Origin: Acidobacteriota bacterium
GTDB taxonomy: Bacteria > Acidobacteriota > Terriglobia > Acidiferrales > UBA7541
NCBI GenBank assembly: GCA_003224195.1
Contig: QHYP01000151.1
Span: 1 to 6,880, forward strand
Direction of reading: 5' to 3'
Length of the DNA: 6,880 bases
The number at the start of each line of letters is the position of its first letter. Positions within the stretch are counted from its first letter, which is position 1. This document shows positions 1 to 5,564 of this stretch, one piece after another. Under the pieces are notes generated by a model. The model was not told where the DNA came from. It saw only the letters and a program-made list of their open reading frames with translations, and ran no database searches. The position numbers and the translations under genes are program-made.

Positions 1-558
1 TTTGTCAGCGAAAAAGCGATGTGGCTTCTTCGCCAGGAAGCCAAGCCGAAGGCGATGCCCCCCGGGCTGGCGGCCGAGCCCGTGTTCGGCGGGGCCTTTC
101 ATGACATGCTGCTTGAGAAAGGACTGGAAGGTTCCCCGAATTGGGCGCAGGGAAATCAAATTCTGGGGCTGGGTCTGACCACGTACGGCTGTTACTGGAA
201 ATGGTTCGGGTCGGAGAAGGTCAGCGCGATCAACAGATTCTTTTGCTTGTTCGAAGGAATTTATGGCGTGGTAGATTTGCTCTCGAACGTTCCGCAGCTT
301 CAGAGCATGAAACCAGCATGGGACCATGTGAAAGCGTGGCTTACAGTCGTCGTGGTCGTCTATAAGACAGCGGAAGAGGTTCTTGAGATGCGGCAAGGAA
401 AGGTAAAGAAACCGCATGAGATCGTGGTGAGGGCCTCCGACCCACGCGTGAAACGCCTCGTCGAAGAGCTGCGCGCCTACAAACTTCCCTTGCAACCGGT
501 GGCGTTGCGAGGGCGTCCACAAACGGCTGCAAAAGGCGCTGCCGGACCTGCCAGGTAG
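1..558 (+). CDS. Hypothetical protein, 5' end outside the window
   Basis: I do not recognise this protein. The frame is open from base 1 and six codons precede the first ATG at 19, so the gene very probably starts left of the window; 185 codons are visible before the TAG at 556-558. Counting from the ATG at 19, the middle part (about residues 45-120) is rich in aromatic and hydrophobic residues (YGCYWKWFG, RFFCLFEGIYGVVDLL) and contains a run of five valines at 110-114. The hydrophobic stretch there is short and flanked by K105 and K116, so it may be a buried helix or strand rather than a membrane span. The C-terminal 60 residues are basic and end in an Ala/Gly/Arg-rich tail. Codons are less GC-rich than in the genes to the right, which may mean relaxed selection or later acquisition. 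It is convergent with mogA, with 55 bases between the stop codons. No function is proposed. Confidence 0.7.
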   Translation, partial: FVSEKAMWLLRQEAKPKAMPPGLAAEPVFGGAFHDMLLEKGLEGSPNWAQGNQILGLGLTTYGCYWKWFGSEKVSAINRFFCLFEGIYGVVDLLSNVPQLQSMKPAWDHVKAWLTVVVVVYKTAEEVLEMRQGKVKKPHEIVVRASDPRVKRLVEELRAYKLPLQPVALRGRPQTAAKGAAGPAR

Positions 559-561
559 ACG

Positions 562-593
562 AAAGATGCCGGCCTAAAGGCCGGCGCTACATG
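562..593. repeat. REP-like palindrome, copy 1 (possible bidirectional terminator)
   Basis: The core at 568-585 is a perfect 7-bp inverted repeat, GCCGGCC-TAAA-GGCCGGC, followed on the plus strand by GCTACATG. It lies between two convergent stop codons (558 and 614). Read on the minus strand, the hairpin is followed by ATCTTTCGTC, a weak U-rich tail, so it could end the mogA transcript. On the plus strand no T-run follows. Related copies lie at about 2391-2419 and 3659-3687, so the element is a dispersed repeat first and a terminator only by inference. Confidence 0.75.
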
Positions 594-613
594 AATCGAC
601 GAAAAACAGGCGG

Positions 614-1102
614 TTACTCGTGGCGGGCGCCGTGGACGATTTGGGAGGCGTGAGGGAGAAGCGCGGCGATGGCGGCGAGGGATTCGGCGGCGCCTTTGGG
701 GCTGCCGGGCAAATTGACGATGAGCGTTGCACCGCGGACGCCTGCGATGCAGCGCGAGAGGACGGCGCGGGGAGTGGATTCGAGCCCCTTGCGGCGCATC
801 TCCTCGGCGAGGCCGGGGATCAACTTGTCGCAAACGGCGGAAGTGGCTTCGGGAGTGACGTCGCGCGGGCCGACGCCCGTGCCGCCCGTGGTGAGGATGA
901 GATCGAACGAGCCGGAATCGGCCAAGCCGCGCAGACGCTCCTCGATGTGCCCGCGCTCGTCGGGGAGCACGGAGGCCGAGGCAACCTGCCACTGATGCGC
1001 GAGGCAGGCCTGAGCGACAGAGGGGCCGGAGCGGTCTTCGTACTTCCCCTGGGAGACGGAATCGCTGATGGTGAGGATGGCGACGCGAAGCGGAGTTGGC
1101 AT
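614..1102 (-). CDS. mogA: MogA/MoaB-family molybdopterin adenylyltransferase
   Basis: A 162-residue cytosolic enzyme of Moco synthesis. MogA-type proteins use ATP to adenylylate molybdopterin, giving the activated intermediate that MoeA converts to Moco. Seen in the sequence: a beta strand and loop VAILTISDS at 7-15, a conserved Asp in LPDER (D48), the substrate-binding loop TTGGTG at 71-76 followed by R80-D81 and TPEAT, the PGLAEEMRRKGLES helix region from 97, and NLPGSPKG at 130-137. Length fits the single-domain family. D48 and D81 sit where the acidic catalytic residues of E. coli MogA are expected. The ATG at 1100-1102 begins six bases after the response regulator stop; no strong Shine-Dalgarno site is visible, which fits translational coupling. 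It is the last gene of the minus-strand cluster. MoaB and MogA are hard to separate by sequence alone; the presence of moeA and moaC supports a Moco role either way. Confidence 0.93.
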   Translation of the reverse strand: MPTPLRVAILTISDSVSQGKYEDRSGPSVAQACLAHQWQVASASVLPDERGHIEERLRGLADSGSFDLILTTGGTGVGPRDVTPEATSAVCDKLIPGLAEEMRRKGLESTPRAVLSRCIAGVRGATLIVNLPGSPKGAAESLAAIAALLPHASQIVHGARHE

Positions 1103-1108
1103 CGGCGG

Positions 1109-1870
1109 CTATTGAGCTTGGACAGGGTCGCGGCTGGCTTCGTCCATCAGGCGCATGGCTTCCATGAGCAGGCCAGTGGTGGATTTTGTGGTGGTGGTGC
1201 GGGAAGAGGCGCTGGCCGCGTTGAAGTCGATTTCAAATTCGCCGTCGGCCCAGAGAACCACGCGATAGACGGCGCCGTCGCCTTCCATCTTGCCGACTTT
1301 TGCGTCGCGGCACTGGCCGCCCGTGAAATAGAGTTCGCCCTGTTCGCCGCGATGGCGAACGACGAGCCGGCAGGACTTCTGCCCCATTTCGAGCGACTGC
1401 ATTAAATCCACCATGCTCATCTCTTCGAGGCGACCCTGAATGACGCCGGGGCGCGAGGCGCGCTTTTGCAACTTTTCGAGGTGCAGGCGGTCCACGACTT
1501 TCTTCGTGAGGCGGACGAGGTCTTTCACGAGAAACGGCTTGGTGATGAAGTCTTCAACGCCGTCCACCATGGGGCGGAGCTTTTCTTCGATGTCGCCGCG
1601 GCTGGCCATGAAGAGAAACGGAATGTGCTTGGAGGCTTCGCGGGCGCGAAGTTTTTCATAGAGTTGGCGGCCATCGAGGCCGGGCATTTTGTAATCGCAG
1701 AGGATTACGTCGGGGGGCTCGTCGAGAGCCTTGATGAGCGCCTCCGTGCCGTCGGTGGCGGTGACGACGTCGCAGTGCGGCTCCATGCCCTTGACGAGCA
1801 GATCGAGGACGAGGGGATTGTCCTCGGCGATGAGGATGCGAACCGTTGTTTTGGCTGCGGCGGCGGTCAT
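1109..1870 (-). CDS. Response regulator: receiver domain plus DUF4388 (PATAN) domain
   Basis: A 253-residue two-domain signalling protein. Residues about 10-125 form a CheY-like receiver with all key positions present: acidic pair E16-D17, phospho-acceptor D59 in LCDYKMPGLDG, S90 in place of the usual Thr/Ser, aromatic switch F108 and K111 in the TKPF motif. A charged helix (about 116-138) links it to a DUF4388/PATAN-type domain from about 143 to 216, recognised by IQGRLEEMSMVDLMQSL, GELYFTGGQ and DGEFEIDF. A Thr/Ser-rich spacer and a final helix (LLMEAMRLMDEA, 234-245) follow, as is usual after this domain. No DNA-binding or enzymatic output domain is present, so it probably acts by protein-protein contact. 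Its ATG overlaps the moaC TGA (ATGA, 1867-1870), with a GAGG site at 1880-1883 nine bases upstream inside moaC. No histidine kinase lies in the window. What signal it carries, and whether it touches Moco synthesis, is unknown. Confidence 0.92.
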   Translation of the reverse strand: MTAAAAKTTVRILIAEDNPLVLDLLVKGMEPHCDVVTATDGTEALIKALDEPPDVILCDYKMPGLDGRQLYEKLRAREASKHIPFLFMASRGDIEEKLRPMVDGVEDFITKPFLVKDLVRLTKKVVDRLHLEKLQKRASRPGVIQGRLEEMSMVDLMQSLEMGQKSCRLVVRHRGEQGELYFTGGQCRDAKVGKMEGDGAVYRVVLWADGEFEIDFNAASASSRTTTTKSTTGLLMEAMRLMDEASRDPVQAQ

Positions 1871-2379
1871 TTGCGCGTGCCTCGCATGCCTCGCGCGGCA
1901 GGCTTGCGGCGGTAGTCGTCGCTCTTCCCGCCGGTTTTTTCCAAGAGAAAGATGTCCGCGATCTCGATACCTTTATCCAGGGCTTTACACATGTCGTAGA
2001 CCGTGAGGGCGGCAGCGGCGACGGCCACCAGCGCTTCCATCTCGACGCCAGTCTGGGCGGCGGCCGTCACGTGGGAGCGTATTTCCACGCCATTCTGGCA
2101 CAGGCGCGGGGTCACATCAATGTGCGTGAGAGGCAGAGGATGACAAAGAGGTATCCACTCCGAAGTGCGCTTGGCGGCGGCGATGCCGGCGATACGGGCG
2201 ATTTCCAACGGGTCGCCCTTTGGATTTTTGAGGCGGCGAAGCTGGCGGACGACGGCCGGCGTCATGCGCACAAAGCCGTAGGCGAAGGCGGAACGCGAGG
2301 TGACGGGCTTTGCGGAGACATCCACCATGCGGACTTCGCCCCGGGGAGTGTAATGCGAGAGTTTGCGTGAGTCCGCCAT
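1867..2379 (-). CDS. moaC: Cyclic pyranopterin monophosphate synthase MoaC
   Basis: MoaC converts the 3',8-cyclo-GTP product made by MoaA into cyclic pyranopterin monophosphate (cPMP), the first stable Moco intermediate. The 170-residue protein matches the family (E. coli 161 residues). Motifs in order: MVDVSAK at 18-24, KGD with K54, IAGIAAAKRTSEWIPLCHPL around 63-82 with H80, GVEMEALVAV at 111-120, and YDMCKALDKG at 128-137 with D129 and K132, then the KTGGKS glycine-rich end at 148-153. K54, H80, D129 and K132 correspond to known active-site residues of E. coli MoaC. I place the start at the ATG at 2377-2379, because MADSRKLSHY leads straight into MVDVSAK as in other MoaC proteins. A GTG 39 bases upstream (2416-2418) would add 13 residues encoded by the REP-like palindrome. 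There is a basic tail after GGKS. The stop overlaps the response regulator start by four bases. Confidence 0.96.
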   Translation of the reverse strand: MADSRKLSHYTPRGEVRMVDVSAKPVTSRSAFAYGFVRMTPAVVRQLRRLKNPKGDPLEIARIAGIAAAKRTSEWIPLCHPLPLTHIDVTPRLCQNGVEIRSHVTAAAQTGVEMEALVAVAAAALTVYDMCKALDKGIEIADIFLLEKTGGKSDDYRRKPAARGMRGTRK

Positions 2380-2390
2380 CGGAATGGGGG

Positions 2391-2419
2391 AGATATGCCG
2401 GCTTAAGAGCCGACGCACC
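2391..2419. repeat. REP-like palindrome, copy 2 (moeA-moaC junction)
   Basis: The core at 2398-2415, GCCGGCTTAAGAGCCGAC, aligns without gaps to copy 1. Relative to copy 1, stem position 7 is T instead of C and its partner, position 12, is A instead of G, which keeps the pair. One other pair (positions 2 and 17) is mismatched. The flanks resemble copy 1 on both sides (ATGCCGGC on the left, CGCACC against CGCTAC on the right). It lies between the moeA stop at 2437 and the moaC ATG at 2379, 18 bases upstream of that start on the message. Confidence 0.6.
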
Positions 2420-2436
2420 GTAACCTTAACATGGTC

Positions 2437-3648
2437 TCAGAGCAGGTCGCGCCGCGGCAAGACGAGGACGGCATCGCCAGGTTGCAGCTCCGGCTTGTCC
2501 TCTGGAACGACGAGGAAACAATTGGCGCGGCCGAGCGCGGCGATGTCGCCCGAGCCTTGCCAGGGAAGCTCGCGAACGGAGGCTTCGTCCGAAGACCAGT
2601 CGAGAACAGCGGGAAGGAAATGCGTGAGGCCGCCTTTCTGGCGCACCGGCGCGGCAAGGCGCGCGAACAGCAGAGGCAAGGGGCGCGGCTCGGCGCCGCT
2701 CAGCAAATCGAGGGCGGGGACGACAAAAAGCTCGAACGTGACCATCGTCGAAACGGGATTGCCGGGCAGGCCGAAAACCGGGACGCCGCGGCAAATGCCG
2801 AACACGGCGGGGCGGCCGGGGCGAATGGCGACCGCGTCGAAGAAAAATTGCGCGCCGAGATCGCGCAGGACCGTTTCTACGAGGTCGTATTTACCCATCG
2901 AGACGCCGCCGGAAAGAACGAGGGCGTCGACGGCGAGCCCCTTCTCGATGGCGGCGCGAATCGCGTCCGGGCGGTCGGGGACGCTGCCGAGCTCGACAGC
3001 CTCACCGCATGCGAAACGGACCTGTGCGGCGAGAGAGAGATTGTTGCTGTTGCGAATTTGGAAAGGGCCGGGCTTCTGCTCCATGGCGACGAGTTCGTCG
3101 CCGGTGGAAAGAATGGCCACGCGCGGCTTCTTGTGCACAGCGACGCTATGCGCGCCCACCTGAGCGGCGAGCGCCGATTCCGCGAAGCCGATGCGCTGGC
3201 CGGGTTTCAGGAGAATCGCGCCGGCGCGGGCCTCGCTGCCGCGGGGAACGATGTTTTGCGCGCGCTGCACCGGGCGATCGAAGGTGACGCGGTCGGCATC
3301 ACGCTGCGTGTGTTCGATCATCACGACGGAGTCGGCGCCGGGAGGAACGGCAGCGCCGGTCATGATGGAAACGCAGCCGCCGGGCGCGAGCACGGCGGTA
3401 GATTCATCGCCGGCTTTGAGCTCACCCGTGCAAGGAAGCGTCACACCGGGCGCGATATCGGCGGCGCGCACGGCGTAGCCGTCGCGCGTCGAGCGGTCGA
3501 AGGGAGGATAGTTGCGGTCGGCGATGACGTTTTCGGCTAGAACGAAGCCGAGAGCCTCGCGCAGCCGGCGCGTTTCGGCGGCAGTGGTCTTCCGCAGCGC
3601 GGCAACTTCGCGAATGACGAGCTGGCGCGCTTGATCGTAAGGCAGCAT
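2437..3648 (-). CDS. moeA: Molybdopterin molybdenumtransferase MoeA
   Basis: MoeA takes adenylyl-molybdopterin from MogA, hydrolyses it and ligates molybdate to give active Moco. The 403-residue product is close to E. coli MoeA (411). Motifs in order: FDRSTRDGYAVR with D56 (about 50-61), IMTGAAVPPGADSVVMIE (95-112), the MoCF-binding-fold strand VAILSTGDEL (177-186) with D184-E185, IRNSNN (198-203), SGGVSMGKYD (246-255), and GLPGNPVS (293-300); the C-terminal small domain (about 325-403) ends with GDAVLVLP. I chose the ATG at 3646-3648, giving MLPYDQARQL, which aligns with the usual N-terminal helix. Earlier in-frame starts (ATG at 3691-3693, TTG at 3718-3720) would add residues from the REP-like palindrome and the purA 3' end. 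It lies 55 bases after purA and 57 bases before moaC. The Shine-Dalgarno site is weak (TCTGGA directly before the ATG). Confidence 0.96.
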   Translation of the reverse strand: MLPYDQARQLVIREVAALRKTTAAETRRLREALGFVLAENVIADRNYPPFDRSTRDGYAVRAADIAPGVTLPCTGELKAGDESTAVLAPGGCVSIMTGAAVPPGADSVVMIEHTQRDADRVTFDRPVQRAQNIVPRGSEARAGAILLKPGQRIGFAESALAAQVGAHSVAVHKKPRVAILSTGDELVAMEQKPGPFQIRNSNNLSLAAQVRFACGEAVELGSVPDRPDAIRAAIEKGLAVDALVLSGGVSMGKYDLVETVLRDLGAQFFFDAVAIRPGRPAVFGICRGVPVFGLPGNPVSTMVTFELFVVPALDLLSGAEPRPLPLLFARLAAPVRQKGGLTHFLPAVLDWSSDEASVRELPWQGSGDIAALGRANCFLVVPEDKPELQPGDAVLVLPRRDLL

Positions 3649-3658
3649 TCCAGACAAC

Positions 3659-3687
3659 GGTGGCGGCCTAAAGGCCGGAGCTATACC
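3659..3687. repeat. REP-like palindrome, copy 3 (purA-moeA junction)
   Basis: The segment CGGCCTAAAGGCCGG at 3664-3678 is identical to the core of copy 1 (570-584), and GCTA follows one base later in both copies. The orientation is the same as copies 1 and 2. It fills the 55-base gap between the purA stop (3704) and the moeA ATG (3648). On the message the hairpin ends 15 bases before the moeA start codon, so it could influence translation or act as a partial transcription barrier; that is inference. Confidence 0.72.
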
Positions 3688-3703
3688 GGACATACGCACA
3701 ATC

Positions 3704-5002
3704 TCAGAGCCAGGAAGCAAAGAGCGTCCCGGCGGGAATTATGGTCGCGTCGCGCTCAGGGCCGGTGGAAATCATGCCGATCTCCGCATCCAGCGAATCC
3801 GAGATGAAGCGGAGGTAGTTGAGCGCGGCCTTCGGCAATTGCGCGGCATCGCGGACGCCGTAGGTGGGCTGGCACCAGCCCGGGAGCGATTTGTATTCGG
3901 GCGTGACGCTCTCGAGTTCTTCGGCGGACGCGGGCATCTCGTGAATGGGCGAGCCCTTGTATCGGTAGCCGGTGCAGACCTGGATTTCGCGTTGCGTATC
4001 GAAGACGTCGAGCTTGGTGATGACCAGCGAGTCCATGCCGTTGATCATTTTCGCGTAACGCAGGACCATCAGGTCAAGCCAGCCGCAGCGGCGCGGGCGG
4101 CCGGTGACGGCGCCGAACTCTTTGCCGCGCTCGCGGACTTCTTTAGCCTCGAGGTCCGGCATTTCCGTGGGAAAGGGCCCGCTGCCGACGCGCGTGGTGT
4201 AGGCCTTGGAGACGTTGAGCACGGCCGAGATTTTGGTCGGCGGCACGCCGAGGCCGGTGGCGGCTCCGCCGGAGGTCGCGTTGGACGAGGTCACGTAGGG
4301 ATAGGTTCCGTGGTCGATGTCGAGCATGGTGCCCTGCGCGCCCTCGAAGAGAACCGAGTGTCCGCCGTCCATCGCGGAATTCAGAAGGGCCGACGTGTCC
4401 GTGATGTAGGCGCGAATGCGCTCGCCGAGCCGAAGAGTTTGTTCGACCTCATGCGAGAAATCAATGTCCGCGCCATACGCGCCTTTGGCCAGGCGGTTTT
4501 TTTCGGCCACAACGCGCGCCGCCTTCTCGCGGAAGGCCGGCGGGTCGAGCAAATCGCACATGCGCAGGCCGCGCCGCGCCATCTTATCTTCGTACGCAGG
4601 GCCGATGCCGCGCGACGTTGTGCCAATTTTGTTCGCGCCGCGAGCGGCTTCCGCGGCCCGCTCGAGCTCGCGGTGATATGGAAAAATCAGATGTGCGCGG
4701 TTGCTGACGTGAAGCCTGCCGGAGACATCGATGCCGGCTTTCGCGAGCATTTGGATCTCATTGACGAGGGCTTCGGGATCGATAACGACGCCCGCGCCGA
4801 TGACGGCGTGGCGCGCCGGGCGCAGGATGCCGCACGGAATGAGCTGGAGGACGAAGCGATCGCCATTGAAGATGACGGTGTGGCCAGCGTTGTGTCCGCC
4901 GGCGCAGCGCGCGATGTAGTCAAACGAACCGGCAAGATAGTCAACGACCTTGCCTTTGCCTTCGTCGCCCCATTGCGCGCCGACCACGACGACCGATTTC
5001 AT
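3704..5002 (-). CDS. purA: Adenylosuccinate synthetase
   Basis: PurA catalyses the GTP-dependent condensation of IMP with aspartate to adenylosuccinate, the committed step to AMP. The 432-residue cytosolic enzyme has the normal length (E. coli 432) and is intact. Motifs: the GTP-binding loop GAQWGDEGKGK at 8-18 with catalytic D13, CAGGHNAGHT at 33-42 with catalytic H41, IGTTSRGIGPAYEDK at 126-140, FEGAQGTMLDIDHGTYPYVTSS starting at 219, the C-terminal loop TTRVGSGPFPTE (269-280), TGRPRRCGWLD (300-310), and TKLDVFD of the guanine-binding region (329-335). The ATG at 5000-5002 gives the canonical MKSVVVVGAQ start; GCGGAA a few bases upstream is a weak ribosome-binding site. It is the first gene of the minus-strand cluster, followed after 55 bases by moeA. 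Shared transcription with the Moco genes is likely from orientation and spacing but not proven. Confidence 0.98.
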   Translation of the reverse strand: MKSVVVVGAQWGDEGKGKVVDYLAGSFDYIARCAGGHNAGHTVIFNGDRFVLQLIPCGILRPARHAVIGAGVVIDPEALVNEIQMLAKAGIDVSGRLHVSNRAHLIFPYHRELERAAEAARGANKIGTTSRGIGPAYEDKMARRGLRMCDLLDPPAFREKAARVVAEKNRLAKGAYGADIDFSHEVEQTLRLGERIRAYITDTSALLNSAMDGGHSVLFEGAQGTMLDIDHGTYPYVTSSNATSGGAATGLGVPPTKISAVLNVSKAYTTRVGSGPFPTEMPDLEAKEVRERGKEFGAVTGRPRRCGWLDLMVLRYAKMINGMDSLVITKLDVFDTQREIQVCTGYRYKGSPIHEMPASAEELESVTPEYKSLPGWCQPTYGVRDAAQLPKAALNYLRFISDSLDAEIGMISTGPERDATIIPAGTLFASWL

Positions 5003-5086
5003 ACATTGTTCCGCTTCGACCGCACTCTTCCCCGCACGAACAACAGCTAGGGAATCTCAGGAAGGAAACCGCGAGAGCCGCAAGAG

Positions 5087-5092
5087 ATTATG
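5087..5092 (-). promoter_or_regulatory. Possible -10 element for purA
   Basis: On the minus strand this reads CATAAT, five of six matches to TATAAT, about 85 bases upstream of the purA ATG. No good -35 hexamer sits at 16-18 bases upstream; TTGCGT occurs 20 bases away, which is too far for a standard promoter. It is the best candidate in the first hundred bases before purA but weak. Confidence 0.22.
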
Positions 5093-5376
5093 CTACGCGG
5101 AGAGGAAGGAGAACGCAAGCGAACGCGTGGTAGGTCAGTTTCCGAGTACGCCTTGGCTCGGGCACCATCGCCAAATGAGCAGCCGGGCCATACCTCCGCT
5201 TTGCCAACCAAATCGTCTACTGCTACCTGAATCTCGCTTCGCAAAGTCCAGACTTATCAAAGGGCATTCCGCGTGCGCGATCCTGGAGTTTTGTGCGAGG
5301 CTCAGGGCAACGCTCAGCAACTATGCTTCCGCGGAAGAGACTGGGGCTTCCCTCGCCATTCCGTAGTCTTCACCAA

Positions 5377-5393
5377 TTGCTTTAGTTAAGCAA
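5377..5393. promoter_or_regulatory. Perfect short inverted repeat, possible operator
   Basis: TTGCTTTAGTTAAGCAA is a 6-bp perfect inverted repeat around a 5-base centre, in an AT-rich patch of an otherwise GC-rich region. It lies 65 bases upstream of the candidate -35 of the amidase gene and well upstream of purA, so it could be a dimeric regulator site. No T-run follows on either strand, which argues against a terminator. No regulator gene is adjacent. A 6-bp arm can arise by chance. Confidence 0.3.
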
Positions 5394-5458
5394 ACTCGAG
5401 TGCGCGGGTCGAGAAAATGACCGCGAAACTGGGTGGTGCTCGACAAATGGAATCCCTA

Positions 5459-5487
5459 TTGACTGCGCGCGGTCGGGAGATTATTTT
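5459..5487 (+). promoter_or_regulatory. Candidate sigma70-type promoter for the amidase gene
   Basis: TTGACT at 5459-5464 matches five of six bases of TTGACA. TATTTT at 5482-5487 matches four of six of TATAAT. The spacer is exactly 17 bases. Transcription would begin near 5494, giving a leader of about 70 bases before the ATG at 5565. The match and location are good, but promoter consensus in this lineage is assumed, not known. Confidence 0.5.
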
Positions 5488-5551
5488 GACCGCCTCGATG
5501 AGCCTACCGGCTGCACCCTGATTTCGTCGCCATTACACGGCCGAGGCTTTC

Positions 5552-5557
5552 AGGAGG
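5552..5557 (+). promoter_or_regulatory. Strong Shine-Dalgarno site of the amidase gene
   Basis: AGGAGG lies seven bases upstream of the ATG at 5565-5567. This fixes the amidase start and is the only strong ribosome-binding site in the window; the minus-strand genes have weak or no such sites. Confidence 0.9.
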
Positions 5558-5564
5558 GAATAAG

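Larger units (their letters stand above)
5003..5564. other. Divergent intergenic region between purA and the amidase gene
   Basis: About 560 bases without a convincing gene. Short open frames on both strands lack recognisable composition, plausible starts or Shine-Dalgarno sites, and none resembles a known protein. I saw no tRNA, no recognisable riboswitch and no clear rho-independent terminator. It should hold the promoters of both flanking genes. The right part (about 5365-5495) is locally AT-richer and carries the inverted repeat and the candidate promoter listed separately. A longer, weaker inverted pair, GTCGAG (5408-5413) and CTCGAC (5439-5444), lies between them. Confidence 0.7.

Noticed and set aside
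546..556. Short palindrome ACCTGCCAGGT at the end of the first gene
   Set aside because: Five-base arms within coding sequence and not repeated elsewhere in the window; most likely chance.
568..585. Copy 1 hairpin as a classical rho-independent terminator
   Set aside because: The stem is strong, but the following minus-strand tail (ATCTTTCGTC) is only weakly U-rich and the plus-strand tail is not U-rich. Its relatives at other junctions make a dispersed repeat the better primary label.
620..1405. Plus-strand open frame across mogA and the response regulator
   Set aside because: It crosses two real minus-strand genes and shows only composition-driven Gly/Ala/Asp-rich sequence.
2431..3540. 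Long plus-strand open frame (369 codons) antisense to moeA
   Set aside because: Its protein is low in structure-like pattern and rich in Ala, Gly, Arg, Asp and Glu, as expected from the reverse strand of a GC-rich gene. The minus strand encodes an intact MoeA.
562..3687. CRISPR-like array made of the three palindromes
   Set aside because: The copies are separated by kilobases of genes and there is no regular spacer structure.
3839..5050. Long plus-strand open frame (403 codons) antisense to purA
   Set aside because: It is a shadow of the PurA coding frame and has no recognisable domain.
5047..5366. Small open frames in the purA-amidase intergenic region, on both strands
   Set aside because: They rely on rare starts or overlap purA, lack ribosome-binding sites and resemble no known protein.
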